Below, piece after piece: positions 53,004 through 62,492 of a stretch of DNA of 64,000 nt. The stretch's first letter is position 1. Every line of letters begins with the position of its first letter. The stretch comes from Teredinibacter franksiae. Its GTDB lineage: Bacteria > Pseudomonadota > Gammaproteobacteria > Pseudomonadales > Cellvibrionaceae. The position numbers were made by a program, and so were the translations under genes. The stretch is from assembly GCF_014218805.1 (NCBI RefSeq), contig NZ_JACJUV010000003.1, forward strand, positions 62,001 to 126,000. The letters are read 5' to 3'. Below the pieces are notes generated by a model, which was not told the origin of the DNA, searched no databases, and was given only the letters and a program-made list of their open reading frames with translations.

Positions 53004-54303
53004 CCCGTCGTGCTCACTACGAGCCCGGATTGGCAAGATAGTTCTTATCTTTTCGATCCTGCTAGTTTCCTTCTATACCACCATGCTTGCCATGCTGTAT
53101 GAGTGGGGGTTGGCTGACGCCACCCACGGTATTGTCTGGCAGGAAGCACACCTGTTCAAACAGGCATTTGCCAAAGACCCGAACACACCGTTACCGAACA
53201 CACAAAGTCTGAGCGGTTATATCGGAGAAAACAGTGTGCCGGATGAAATTTTACAGTGGTACCCACATCGAAAGTGGCGGCACTGGTCTGCAGACGAAGA
53301 AGGCCTACTGTATCGTTTCCACAAAAACAACGGTACCGAATCGCACTTCCATCTACTCATAACCCCATTACGCGACGCCAACAAACGTCTCTTTATTTTT
53401 TACAACATAACCGTTACCGATGCCGTAGCGGCAAAAGTTTGGCGTAAGTTTAAGCTACTAGCCGTGGTGGGTGGCATTCTTGTTATTGCCATGCTGCTGG
53501 TATTCAAAACCACAATCGCACGCTCTCTGACCCATATCACCAGCCTGTCACGATGGATCGACGACCTCGACCAATCACACCCCCCAAAACAATTACCCGC
53601 CGATATTCAGACCGATGAAATTGGCCAGATGGCCGAAAGCTTGTACAACGCTCTGCAGCGAATCCACCACTACAACGAACGTGAAAGACAGTTTCTACGC
53701 AACGCCAGCCACGAACTTCGCACACCCATCGCCATTATTCGCAACGCTATGGATGTGCTCGAGCACAAACGCAAAGTGGGCCATAACGATATTGATCGCC
53801 TTTTACAGCGTATTCGCCGCGCTGGCGACACCATGAAATCCGTAACGGAAGCAATTCTCTGGCTTGCAGTAGAAAACTATTCAGCACCGGGCAAACAGCA
53901 AACTAACCTTCGAGCTTTAATGGATGAAATTATCGCCGAAAACGAAAGCCTCAACGACGGTAAATCTGTAGAGGTCAACACCCAACTTGAAACGCTCGAC
54001 ACCCTTGAAATTGAATCATCACTTGTTCACATTGTACTCGACAACTTAGTGCGCAACGCCTTTCAACACAGCTCCTCTGGCCGCATTGACATTGTTGCCA
54101 GCGGGCCCAACAGCCTGCGGATCACCAACTCAAACCCCTGCTACTGCTCCGAATCGCCCAACCATAAAGATGCCGCGGAAGCACTGGCCACCGGCAGTTT
54201 TGGCCTAGGTCTCACGCTGGTGAAAAAAATTACTGATCGACAAAACTGGCGATTCACTTTCCATGTCGACGAGCAACAGGCGATAGCCGAAATTAGCTTT
54301 TAG
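52990..54303 (+). CDS. Sensor histidine kinase
   Basis: A 437-residue membrane kinase, partner of the overlapping response regulator. GTG at 52990 follows GGAG by nine bases; a GTG at 52969 is an alternative. TM1 lies at about 15-37, a periplasmic domain of roughly 110 residues follows, then TM2 (about 150-172: LLAVVGGILVIAMLLVF), HAMP, the phospho-accepting His241 in NASHELRTPIAI, and the ATP-binding domain with N box LDNLVRNAFQHS and G box GSFGLGLTLVKKI. Overall most like small Gram-negative OmpR-type kinases. Signal unknown. Confidence 0.92.
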   Translation: MTIASPSCSLRARIGKIVLIFSILLVSFYTTMLAMLYEWGLADATHGIVWQEAHLFKQAFAKDPNTPLPNTQSLSGYIGENSVPDEILQWYPHRKWRHWSADEEGLLYRFHKNNGTESHFHLLITPLRDANKRLFIFYNITVTDAVAAKVWRKFKLLAVVGGILVIAMLLVFKTTIARSLTHITSLSRWIDDLDQSHPPKQLPADIQTDEIGQMAESLYNALQRIHHYNERERQFLRNASHELRTPIAIIRNAMDVLEHKRKVGHNDIDRLLQRIRRAGDTMKSVTEAILWLAVENYSAPGKQQTNLRALMDEIIAENESLNDGKSVEVNTQLETLDTLEIESSLVHIVLDNLVRNAFQHSSSGRIDIVASGPNSLRITNSNPCYCSESPNHKDAAEALATGSFGLGLTLVKKITDRQNWRFTFHVDEQQAIAEISF

Positions 54304-54708
54304 CCGTGAAAGAGCGGCTAACTCATGCCCTCAAGCGCTAACCATCATTTATGGAACAACGGTTTTTCCAACAATACTCAGCAACGATTTTGTATGCCTA
54401 TTACCAGCTCAAGAAAATAAAGATAAATAGGGCTTCGACGAAGGCTTCACGCCACAAACACAGAATCATTATGGAAGAAGCAGGAATACGGAACCCATTG
54501 TGGTTACTGTACTCACGAATTAAATGAATTGATAGGCGATTCCAGCTTGACTACCGAAACAGCTACCTCTCATCAATAAATTTGATCAAAACAACTTTAT
54601 GTTTTTTGGATACGAATTAAAGTCTGGAAAATAAACCATACCTACGAACAAAAAAACGGACGATTACTCGCCCGCCAATTGTTTTTAGGTCAACAAATTA
54701 TTCAATGA
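54304..54708. other. Intergenic region, convergent genes
   Basis: A 405-base gap, A/T-rich in its right half. A weak stem TAGCCG/CGGCTA (54301-54306, 54315-54320) lies at the kinase stop codon. No T-run terminator, gene or repeat was recognised. Confidence 0.4.
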
Positions 54709-55950
54709 TTAGATGCGCTGTAGAAATACAGTCTCGTCATCAATATTCACCGTCATTACATTGCCATCTACACTGGCTTCAAAAGTTGCCGTATTAGATT
54801 CATCTGCCAATAGCGAAGTACCGATGTCTTTTTGAATCGCGACCGTCACTATTCCCTCACTCACAGTGTAAGTTCCCCACTCAAAGCCGGTATCGTCATC
54901 TTCTTCATAAGGTTGCACCGCCATGTAAGTGCCATCGGCAGCAAACACAAACAGTATTTTTGCATCTAAGTCGCCACTGAAGGTCCAAGTACCAACAATA
55001 TCGTCGGGTTCGGTGTCGAGACGAGAGAACGTGTAATTACCAGATTCTCTATCATCGTCAGTTTCGAAAAAGAAGGTGTCGCCATCCAAGGTAATATCCA
55101 GCTCAGCCCCGGCAGGCCCGATGGCACCATTTAAATCGAGTATAGAATTAAAGTTGAGCATACCGTTTGTGTAGCTGTAAGCACCATACTCCCAATCGTC
55201 GCCATCGTTAATTTCGTTTACTTCAATAAAGTAGTAGTCACCGTTAGTCAACACAGCAACAATACCTGCATCACTTCCACCGACAAAAACATCCGGTCTA
55301 CTAGACAAACGCCATACACCCGCAAGGGTAGTGGTGGCAGCCACTTCTTCTAAAGTGCTCGCAAGGTGAGCAATGGCCGCGTCTGCATCCACTAAACTGC
55401 TGGGCACAACATCCTGACCACCCGCCGAGATTACTTCGAGTAGATCGGAGGTGCTGGCAAAATCTTCAACAGGAACATCAAAATCAAGCTGCGTGGTAAT
55501 ACCGGCTGCCGTGTCAGAAAGCATAATACCATTGCTGGGGTCACCGTCTGTGTCCATGGTTTGCAGCAAGCGAATAATATTCACCACGACGTTATTCGCC
55601 GTGTCATCGGTACCGGCGATATCCAGCGGGGTAATAATGGCGCCCGCATCAGTGGTTGGCAATGCCAACCCACCAATTTCAAAGGTTACAGTTTCCCCTG
55701 CTTCGTAGGAAAACTCACCGGCCGTATTGGTAGTGCCGATATGGGTTTCCGTTACGTAACCGATATTGCCTACCGCGCTATCAAGGAAGCGACCGGTAAG
55801 CGCGGTAGGAGCAGCGGTGGGCTCAGCCGTTGGTTCAGCCGTGGGATTGGGGTTTGTACTTCCACCATCGGAGCTTGAACCACCACCACAGGCGGCCAGA
55901 GATCCAATTGCAAGCGCCGCGACTAACGCGCGATAAGGGTTTAAAAACAT
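54709..55950 (-). CDS. Secreted acidic lipoprotein, unknown function
   Basis: A 413-residue lipoprotein: signal peptide with lipobox SLAAC (Cys21), a Gly/Ser stretch and a PTAEPTAEPTAAPT spacer, then two beta-rich parts. The first (about 51-115: GRFLDSAVGNIGYVTETHIG, GEFSYEAGETVTFEIGGLAL) is a module common in lipoproteins of marine degraders. The second (about 215-413) holds repeats like GVWRLSS, GTWTFSG and DDWEYGAYSY/GFEWGTYTV and is very rich in Asp and Glu, as in Ca-binding surface proteins. The precise role is unknown. No operon partner is seen. Confidence 0.75.
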   Translation of the reverse strand: MFLNPYRALVAALAIGSLAACGGGSSSDGGSTNPNPTAEPTAEPTAAPTALTGRFLDSAVGNIGYVTETHIGTTNTAGEFSYEAGETVTFEIGGLALPTTDAGAIITPLDIAGTDDTANNVVVNIIRLLQTMDTDGDPSNGIMLSDTAAGITTQLDFDVPVEDFASTSDLLEVISAGGQDVVPSSLVDADAAIAHLASTLEEVAATTTLAGVWRLSSRPDVFVGGSDAGIVAVLTNGDYYFIEVNEINDGDDWEYGAYSYTNGMLNFNSILDLNGAIGPAGAELDITLDGDTFFFETDDDRESGNYTFSRLDTEPDDIVGTWTFSGDLDAKILFVFAADGTYMAVQPYEEDDDTGFEWGTYTVSEGIVTVAIQKDIGTSLLADESNTATFEASVDGNVMTVNIDDETVFLQRI

Positions 55951-56396
55951 CTTGAATCCTTCTACTGAGTGGGTGAATTAAATTAGCCATACACAGATGC
56001 ATCAAACGCAGACGCCCCAAGAAATGAGAATCAGTTAACGTTTTGATGCTTAGACACGATATCCGAACAGCACTTAAGTGGCAATTATTTTTTTTCACAC
56101 CAACCTTTAGTTAGGCCTTAACATGCATAGAAGCCATACATTTTAACTGCTATAACTGTCAGGAATGAAACAAACGACAGGAGAGTTCGTCGATACGCGA
56201 TGGCCGGGTAACTAAGGGGAATGATGAGTCACAGACAGTTAAACACTGGCAGGCTGCACACCCGTCAACGTTCTGGCAGGCACAGCTAGAAAACAACAAA
56301 CGCTCCTCAAACAAAAGAGCGCCCAGCTCATTCTCAGTATTTTACTGATACCTATGCCTTGGGTTTATTCAAATACCCTATACAGGAAGTACCGTG
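55951..56396. other. Intergenic region upstream of the lipoprotein gene
   Basis: A 446-base gap between two minus-strand genes. It presumably carries the promoter of the lipoprotein gene. A short stem CGCTC/GAGCG (56301-56305, 56317-56321) is the only structure noted; no gene is visible. Confidence 0.4.
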
Positions 56397-57569
56397 TTAT
56401 AACCTTTTCTTCCATTCAGGGTAATCTTTTTCTAATAACACCTGCGGCCAGTAACCGTACCAACCGTATCCGGTACGGCGCTCTCGGGCAACATCCGACA
56501 AGCGAAAAACCTTGCCTCCATCGCGGTTCGCCATAAAAGGCCTATTGGTATCCAGCTCATAAAAACGTGCCCAAATGGGCGGTGCGTTTTTATCGTTTAC
56601 CACAACCCTATCCCAATCGCTGGAATGATATTTAAAGCGCTCCTTTTCGGCCGCCACCTTATCAACCCGAAAGCCAGAAAGCTTTGAAGCCTCCAGCCAG
56701 TCCACCGCCGCTTCCACGGCCTGCACAACTTCAGCCGAGGGAGCCTCTATGCTCATTAAATAGTGAAGCACACCAACTGACTCTAGGCTCACTAAACCCG
56801 GTAGTTCAAACGAACGTGCTCCAATAGGGGCTAGCGTTTGTGGGTGGTATTGGCCAGCCCAACCCGTAAGCTTACCATTCTGCTTCACTTGTAAATCCAA
56901 CACTAGGCGGTCGCCCTTATGCAGCGCTTCTGAACACCGTTTTAGTAAATCTTTACTCACAAATTGAAATGGCCGGCGCCGCTCACTGACCTGGCGCAAC
57001 AGAGTCAACACACCAGGCATTACCTCATCGGCCAAGGTTATGTATCCATAGTACTTATCTATTCTTGGAGGCGAATGAGGCCAACCGCCATTGCTGTATT
57101 GATACTGCAAAATGAATTCAAGCCCACGCTCTGCCGCGTCGCGATACTTAGCATCATTCGTTTGCCGATACACTTCGGCTAAATAGGTGATTTGGGTAAA
57201 AATATTACGGTTGTCCAGTGAAGTATCGGTGGCACTTCTCTCTGCCAGAAGCTCAGATTTTTCCACGTCACTTAACAAACGAGTGGGCTCCTCGTTTTCC
57301 GGCCAGCCACCGTTAAAACGCTGATAAAGAAGAATGTTGTCGCCAATACAGGTGATATTGCTTACATCACAACGCGGGTATTCGAATTTGTCATGAAACT
57401 TTTTCCAATGGCGAATACCGTCGGCAAAGCCCTCCAACGAGATAGGCTGGTAGGTTTGGGCTTGGGTTTGGGCTTGGCCCTGCTCCGTTACCGCACTATC
57501 GCCCCAAGCTAGGGGCGCAAACACAATCGCAATAGCCAACCAGATGTTGCATATTTTCATAGTAATCAC
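56397..57569 (-). CDS. Secreted PL10 pectate lyase
   Basis: A 390-residue secreted pectate lyase of polysaccharide lyase family 10. Start is GTG at 57569 (AGAGA upstream) or the ATG at 57560. Signal peptide to about Gly23. Landmarks: YQRFNGGWPENEEP, NIFTQITYLAEVYRQTND, LQYQYSNGGWPHSPP, LDLQVKQNGKLTGWAGQYHP and the C-terminal IWARFYELDTNRPFMANRDG with RTGYGWYG, which holds conserved Arg and Asp residues of the family's calcium-dependent beta-elimination site. No CBM or linker is attached, unlike the cellulases. It would attack pectin homogalacturonan outside the cell. Confidence 0.92.
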   Translation of the reverse strand: MITMKICNIWLAIAIVFAPLAWGDSAVTEQGQAQTQAQTYQPISLEGFADGIRHWKKFHDKFEYPRCDVSNITCIGDNILLYQRFNGGWPENEEPTRLLSDVEKSELLAERSATDTSLDNRNIFTQITYLAEVYRQTNDAKYRDAAERGLEFILQYQYSNGGWPHSPPRIDKYYGYITLADEVMPGVLTLLRQVSERRRPFQFVSKDLLKRCSEALHKGDRLVLDLQVKQNGKLTGWAGQYHPQTLAPIGARSFELPGLVSLESVGVLHYLMSIEAPSAEVVQAVEAAVDWLEASKLSGFRVDKVAAEKERFKYHSSDWDRVVVNDKNAPPIWARFYELDTNRPFMANRDGGKVFRLSDVARERRTGYGWYGYWPQVLLEKDYPEWKKRL

Positions 57570-58144
57570 ATTGTCTCTTTTTTGAATATTATTGGAGCCA
57601 CATCAATAGCTGATTTAAGCACGTGTCTTCATCCTTACTGTTATCAGAGCAAGCTGTTCGCAATGCTGTCCGTTAGAGGGCTTTTGTTATGTCTGCGGGC
57701 TTTAACTCTTAACAATTTCACTCATATCGATGCCGTCAGACTTTTATCGAGGCGTGTAGGAAAGTTTAATCCCCCGTATTTTACAAATTGTATGCCGTGC
57801 TACGCCGGCGTTAAAGCTGTAGATGGTGAGGTAATCCATCGCTGAAGTTAAACGAAACCGCGACTTGGCTACCTCAAAGGCAAACGCCTCCGCAAATCAT
57901 TCACATTGTAAGCTCATTGAAACCACTCATTAGCATGACGTGAAAACGTATATTCGTAACATTAGGTAACACACAACAGAATCGGCATTTTTACCTTTTA
58001 AATCAATATATTGAAAGATACCAACGGTTAGGATTTGGTAGAAACCACCCAAACTTATCATACAAACGTCAAAATAAACCTAGATCACACTGTTACCTTA
58101 GGTTACACTGCGTGAAATTGAAGACACCTCACGAGACCCTAGTG
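57570..58144. other. Divergent intergenic region (pectate lyase / SemiSWEET)
   Basis: About 575 bases with no convincing gene; the open frame at 57582-57845 has no protein character. It should hold promoters for both neighbours. No recognisable operator or repeat. Confidence 0.4.
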
Positions 58145-58417
58145 ATGATTGAAGTAATTGGATTAATTGCCGCCTGCCTTACCACTTTCGCGTTTTTGCC
58201 GCAGGCGCTGCGCGTCATGAAGACCCAATCCACTTCGGATCTGTCACCCACCATGTATGCCTCTTTTGTTGTTGGCGTATTACTGTGGCTTTTATACGGC
58301 ATTATGCTCGGAAATATCGCACTGATATTAGCCAATTCTGTTACCGCCATTTTCGCCGGTATTGTGTTCTTCTATGTCGTCAAAAACAACGTCTTCGGTC
58401 AAACGAACGCCACCTAA
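58145..58417 (+). CDS. SemiSWEET sugar transporter
   Basis: A 90-residue, three-helix inner membrane protein that works as a dimer and moves sugars down their gradient. ATG at 58145 gives the usual family start (MIEVIGLIAACLTTFAFLPQ); a GTG at 58112 would add 11 residues. The PQ-loop motif FLPQALRVMKTQSTSDLS is complete, with the Pro needed for conformational change. It follows the pectate lyase divergently and probably handles mono- or disaccharides from plant polymers. Confidence 0.9.
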   Translation: MIEVIGLIAACLTTFAFLPQALRVMKTQSTSDLSPTMYASFVVGVLLWLLYGIMLGNIALILANSVTAIFAGIVFFYVVKNNVFGQTNAT

Positions 58418-58474
58418 GACGGTCCTTTTTTACTTCCCCCTAAGAACTAGGTTGATCCACTTCACGGATTCTTT

Positions 58475-58504
58475 AGCCCCGCCCCAAAAGCGGGGCTTTT
58501 TTTT
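58475..58504 (+). terminator. Rho-independent terminator after SemiSWEET
   Basis: Perfect 8-bp stem AGCCCCGC/GCGGGGCT (58475-58482, 58490-58497) followed by eight T. Confidence 0.92.
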
Positions 58505-58660
58505 GCACAAGGATGTGCTTATGCCGTGAAGGCCATGGATGGCCGAGAGCGGCGCTGCACAAGGATGTGCTTATGCCGTGAAGGCCATGGATGGCCGAGA
58601 GCGGCGCTGCACAAGGATGTGCTTATGCCGTGAAGGCCATGGATGGCCGAGAGCGGCGCT
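58505..58660. repeat. 52-bp tandem repeat, three perfect copies
   Basis: Three identical, directly adjacent 52-bp units (58505-58556, 58557-58608, 58609-58660) between the SemiSWEET terminator and selD. Each holds small dyads: GCACA-N4-TGTGC, GGCCAT-N2-ATGGCC and AGCG-N-CGCT. The unit is not a multiple of three, so open frames through it are not conserved as protein. There are no spacers. Confidence 0.95.
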
Positions 58661-58815
58661 TCACCCAGCCAAAGCAGGAAAAGGCTCATATTCAACGCCA
58701 AACAGCCAAACACCCCTCAAATCCATGCCAACCAAAGACAACGGACCAAAGCTCACTGTGACAACCCACTCCAAAGTCCTTATCATGCCGGTTTTATAAC
58801 AAGCCCCTTACCCTC

Positions 58816-59856
58816 ATGAGCAACCCTATAAAACTTACGGAATTTAGCCATGGCGCTGGCTGCGGCTGTAAAATATCGCCCGCCGTGCTCGATACTATTC
58901 TCGCAGGGGCTACGCCCTTTCCCGCCGATCCCAACTTACTGGTAGGTAATAGCACCCGAGACGATGCTGCCGCCTACGACCTAGGCAACGGCGAGGTTAT
59001 TCTCAGTACCACCGACTTCTTTATGCCCATAGCCGATGACCCATTCGATTTCGGCCGTATTGCCGCTACCAATGCGATCAGCGATATCTATGCAATGGGC
59101 GGCACCCCCATAATGGCAATTGCCATATTAGGCTGGCCAGTCAATGTACTGCCGCCCGAAGTGGCGAGTCAGGTCATTGAGGGCGGGCGCAAAGCCTGTG
59201 CGGATGCAGGCATGCAACTGGCAGGGGGACATAGCATCGATTCCCCGGAACCTATTTTTGGGCTCGCGGTTACGGGTCGCGTCAATAAAACGCGTTTGCG
59301 CAAAAACGCTTCGGCAACCGCCGGCTGCAAATTGTACCTGACCAAACCACTGGGCATAGGTGTACTCACCACAGCACAAAAACAAAAAAAACTAAAACCC
59401 GAACACACATATTTAGCGCGAGACTGGATGTGTAAACTCAACGATGTGGGCACCACCCTAGCCACCATCAATGGGGTTACCGCCATAACCGACGTCACCG
59501 GCTTCGGGTTACTCGGCCACCTATTAGAAATGTGTGAAGGCAGTAATCTTCAGGCGCAATTGCACGCACATACGGTTCCCATACTCGAACCAGTAAAAGA
59601 GTATCTTTCTCTCGGCTGCATTCCCGGCGGCACACTTCGAAATTTTGAAAGTTATGGGCGTAAAATTACACCGCTTAACGATGAATTTAAGCACCTTTTT
59701 TGCGACCCTCAAACAAGTGGTGGCCTATTAATAGCCGTAGAACCCAACGCGCAAACCGAAACAGAGAATGCGCTAATAGCCGCAGGCATTAAGCCTGTGG
59801 TAATCGGCGAGCTATCGCCTTTCCACGGTGGCCCCATAATTGAGGTGGTTTCATGA
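58816..59856 (+). CDS. selD: Selenide, water dikinase (selenophosphate synthetase)
   Basis: A 346-residue enzyme that makes selenophosphate from selenide and ATP (EC 2.7.9.3). The active-site loop HGAGCGCKI contains Cys16, Cys18 and Lys19; the first is a cysteine, not selenocysteine. ATP/metal motifs: [30 protein letters not shown] (in part), [15 protein letters not shown] and TSGGLLIAV. Its stop overlaps the start of mnmH by four bases (ATGA). First gene of a selenium operon continuing through the ABC transporter to 63961. Confidence 0.97.
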   Translation: MSNPIKLTEFSHGAGCGCKISPAVLDTILAGATPFPADPNLLVGNSTRDDAAAYDLGNGEVILSTTDFFMPIADDPFDFGRIAATNAISDIYAMGGTPIMAIAILGWPVNVLPPEVASQVIEGGRKACADAGMQLAGGHSIDSPEPIFGLAVTGRVNKTRLRKNASATAGCKLYLTKPLGIGVLTTAQKQKKLKPEHTYLARDWMCKLNDVGTTLATINGVTAITDVTGFGLLGHLLEMCEGSNLQAQLHAHTVPILEPVKEYLSLGCIPGGTLRNFESYGRKITPLNDEFKHLFCDPQTSGGLLIAVEPNAQTETENALIAAGIKPVVIGELSPFHGGPIIEVVS

Positions 59857-60965
59857 GTAATTTCATGAGCAATTTCATGAACGACACCAGCGACTACCGA
59901 CAAATATTCCTCACAAACGCACCCATGATGGATACCCGCGCACCAATAGAGTTCGCGCGCGGCAGCTTTCCTCAAACGCAAAACCTGCCATTAATGACAG
60001 ACGATGAACGTGCGCAGGTAGGTACATGCTACAAACAAAAAGGCCAAGATGCCGCCATAGCACTGGGCCATACACTGGTAAGTGGCGACATAAAAAACAG
60101 CCGTATTGCCACTTGGCTCGAATTCATAAAACAAAACCCTGAGGGCTACCTGTTTTGCTTTAGAGGGGGCTTACGCTCAACGATATGCCAGCAGTGGCTA
60201 GCGGATGCCGACTGTCATTACCCGCGCGTTACCGGCGGCTATAAGGCGATGCGTCGTTTTTTAATTCAAGAGCAGGAAAAAGCCGTAGATACTCGGCGTT
60301 TTGTCATGTTAGGTGGTCACACTGGCTCGGCAAAAACCGAATTATTAAACAACATCCCCCATAGCATCGACTTAGAAGGACTCGCCAACCACCGTGGCAG
60401 CGCTTTCGGTAAACGCTTGGGCGGCCAACCGCCACAAATTAGTTTTGAAAATTCGCTGAGCGTAGAATTCCTAAGAAATGAACACACATTTGGCAAAAAG
60501 CCAATAGTTCTCGAAGACGAAAGCCGTTTAATTGGCCGCCTGTGTTTGCCCCCAACATTACTGTCAGCAATGAACCAGGCGCCGCTGATTTTGGTGGAGA
60601 CAGAACTCGAAGAACGTGTATCCCATTCCTACGAAAACTACATTCTACGCAACTGTAAAGACAGCCTAAACAGCTTTGGCGCAGAAGAAGGTTTTGAGCG
60701 TTTTTCCCAAGAGCTTAAACAATCACTTCATAATATTCGTCGCCGCTTGGGGCAAGAGCGTTACATCAAGCTCAATTCGCAAATGGAGCAAGCACTTCAC
60801 CAACAGAGCAACGGTGACGGCTCTGCTCATCGTGGTTGGATAGAAGTACTATTACGCGATTACTACGACCCTATGTACAACTACCAAATCAAACAAAAAT
60901 CAGATCGCGTCACCTTTCGCGGACGACCAGAAGCCATAACGGAGTATTTAAATGAGCTTTCCTAA
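59853..60965 (+). CDS. mnmH: tRNA 2-selenouridine synthase
   Basis: A 370-residue enzyme (MnmH/SelU) that replaces sulfur by selenium at the wobble 2-thiouridine of some tRNAs, using selenophosphate from SelD. N-terminal rhodanese domain (about 15-130) with nucleophile Cys102 in [12 protein letters not shown]-terminal P-loop domain with GGHTGSAKT (154-162) and [13 protein letters not shown]. The 5' end has a 12-bp duplication giving [11 protein letters not shown], so three in-frame ATGs exist (59853, 59865, 59877); the first overlaps selD and has GAGG upstream. It overlaps the next gene by 14 bases. Confidence 0.95.
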   Translation: MSNFMSNFMNDTSDYRQIFLTNAPMMDTRAPIEFARGSFPQTQNLPLMTDDERAQVGTCYKQKGQDAAIALGHTLVSGDIKNSRIATWLEFIKQNPEGYLFCFRGGLRSTICQQWLADADCHYPRVTGGYKAMRRFLIQEQEKAVDTRRFVMLGGHTGSAKTELLNNIPHSIDLEGLANHRGSAFGKRLGGQPPQISFENSLSVEFLRNEHTFGKKPIVLEDESRLIGRLCLPPTLLSAMNQAPLILVETELEERVSHSYENYILRNCKDSLNSFGAEEGFERFSQELKQSLHNIRRRLGQERYIKLNSQMEQALHQQSNGDGSAHRGWIEVLLRDYYDPMYNYQIKQKSDRVTFRGRPEAITEYLNELS

Positions 60966-61809
60966 GGTATTAACTTTCACTTTCATCATGGTTATTGCCA
61001 GCCTCAGTAACGCCCAAACCTTTACGTTTACCGCCATACCCGACGAAGATGAATCACGCTTAGTGGAACGATTTAGTCGTATTGCAGAGCATCTACAAAC
61101 AGAACTTGGTGTAGAAGTAGATTATATTCCCGTAAAATCATACGCCGCTGCCGTTACTGCCTTTCGCAACAGTCAGGTACAGCTAGCCTGGTTCGGCGGC
61201 TTATCCGGGGTTCAAGCTCGTTCCCAAGTTACCGGTTCCAAAGCCATTGCCCAAGGCTACGAAGACCAGTTTTTCAAAACCTATTTTATCGCCCACCACA
61301 CCACCGGGCTGGAGAAATCTGCCACTTTGCCAGCAGCCCTACAAGGTAAAACATTTACTTTTGGATCAAAAGGTTCTACATCCGGTAGGCTCATGCCGGA
61401 ATACTACATACGTGAAGCTTTTAACAGCGAGCCACGAGAGTTATTTGAGCGCGTAGGTTTTTCCGGTGATCACAGCCGCACAATTGCTCAAGTACAAGCA
61501 GGTGCATACCAAGTAGGGGCAGTCAATTACCTGGTTTGGCAGAAAAAGCTTCAGGCGGGCGAAATAGATTTAAAGAAAGTCAAAGTCATATGGGAAACAC
61601 CCACCTACCCCGACTACCAGTGGACTATTCGTGGCGATGTCGACAAACGCTTTGGTGCTGGCTTTAGCGATAAGGTTAAACACGCGATACTGAATATAAA
61701 AGATGAAAAACTACTGGCCGCATTTCCGCGTAAGTCATTTGTGCCCACCAGCAACAACGCGTATTTACCCATTGAAAAAACCGCACGTAAAATCAAGTTG
61801 CTGCAATAA
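60952..61809 (+). CDS. Putative selenate ABC transporter, binding protein
   Basis: A 285-residue periplasmic PhnD-type binding protein with signal peptide (LTFTFIMVIASLSNAQ). Features: TFTAIPDEDESRLVERF at the mature start, VQLAWFGGLSGVQA, and FGSKGSTSGRLMPEYYIRE with the Ser/Thr-rich anion-binding site. This subgroup recurs beside selD and mnmH and is annotated as selenate-specific on that basis; biochemical proof is lacking as far as I know. It starts inside the end of mnmH and is followed by ATPase and permease genes. Confidence 0.88.
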   Translation: MSFPKVLTFTFIMVIASLSNAQTFTFTAIPDEDESRLVERFSRIAEHLQTELGVEVDYIPVKSYAAAVTAFRNSQVQLAWFGGLSGVQARSQVTGSKAIAQGYEDQFFKTYFIAHHTTGLEKSATLPAALQGKTFTFGSKGSTSGRLMPEYYIREAFNSEPRELFERVGFSGDHSRTIAQVQAGAYQVGAVNYLVWQKKLQAGEIDLKKVKVIWETPTYPDYQWTIRGDVDKRFGAGFSDKVKHAILNIKDEKLLAAFPRKSFVPTSNNAYLPIEKTARKIKLLQ

Positions 61810-61832
61810 CCAATACCAGAAAGGCTTTCTGT

Positions 61833-62492
61833 TTGATCACTTTAAATAACTACAGCCATAGCTATGGCGATAAAGTTGTACTACAGGAAATAAACTTTAC
61901 TGTTCACGCAGGTGAAAAAATTGCGTTATTAGGTTCTAGCGGAGCAGGTAAATCTACTCTACTTATGGCCCTATACGAACAGTTACAACAGCAGGCGGCA
62001 TTGTGCCCTCAGCAGCTGGGCTTGGTTGATGCGCTTTCGGTATACCACAATATTTTTATGGGGCAGCTCGACAAGCATAACGCGCTGTACAACCTTTGGA
62101 ATCTGTTCGCTCCCGTCCGAGCACAGCGCGTAGCCGTCACTCGCCTTGGAGAAGAATTAGGTATTGCCCACCTGCTGTGGAAGCCTGCAGGTCAGCTGTC
62201 TGGTGGTGAACGTCAACGCGTAGCCGTTGGTCGCGCGCTCTATAAAAAACAAACCACCTTTATTGGCGACGAACCCGTAACCGGGCTAGACCCAACCCGC
62301 AGCAGGCTCGTACTCGATAAAATATTAAACACTCACGACACGGTGATTGTCGCACTACACGACCCACAATTGGCCCTCTCGGCATTCGACCGTATCGTGG
62401 GCTTATACAATGGGAAAATCGTTTTCGATCGAGCATCGGTTCACGCAACAAACGAACAACTCCATCACTTTTATTCCAACGGAATGGTTTAA
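61833..62492 (+). CDS. Putative selenate ABC transporter, ATP-binding protein
   Basis: A 219-residue ABC ATPase starting at TTG (AGAAAGG upstream). Walker A GSSGAGKST, signature LSGGERQR, Walker B region TTFIGDEPVTGLDPT and the switch histidine in VIVALHD are present. The Walker B hydrophobic run reads FIGDEP, with Gly before the Asp. The stop overlaps the ATG of the permease gene by one base. Confidence 0.93.
   Translation: MITLNNYSHSYGDKVVLQEINFTVHAGEKIALLGSSGAGKSTLLMALYEQLQQQAALCPQQLGLVDALSVYHNIFMGQLDKHNALYNLWNLFAPVRAQRVAVTRLGEELGIAHLLWKPAGQLSGGERQRVAVGRALYKKQTTFIGDEPVTGLDPTRSRLVLDKILNTHDTVIVALHDPQLALSAFDRIVGLYNGKIVFDRASVHATNEQLHHFYSNGMV

Noticed and set aside
57582..57845. 87-residue gene beside the pectate lyase
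   Set aside because: No ribosome binding site or domain character; lies in a divergent promoter region.
58505..58660. CRISPR-like array
   Set aside because: The 52-bp units abut directly with no spacers, and no cas gene is in the window.
58816..59856. Selenocysteine in SelD
   Set aside because: The active-site codons are TGC/TGT for cysteine; the only TGA in frame is the true stop.
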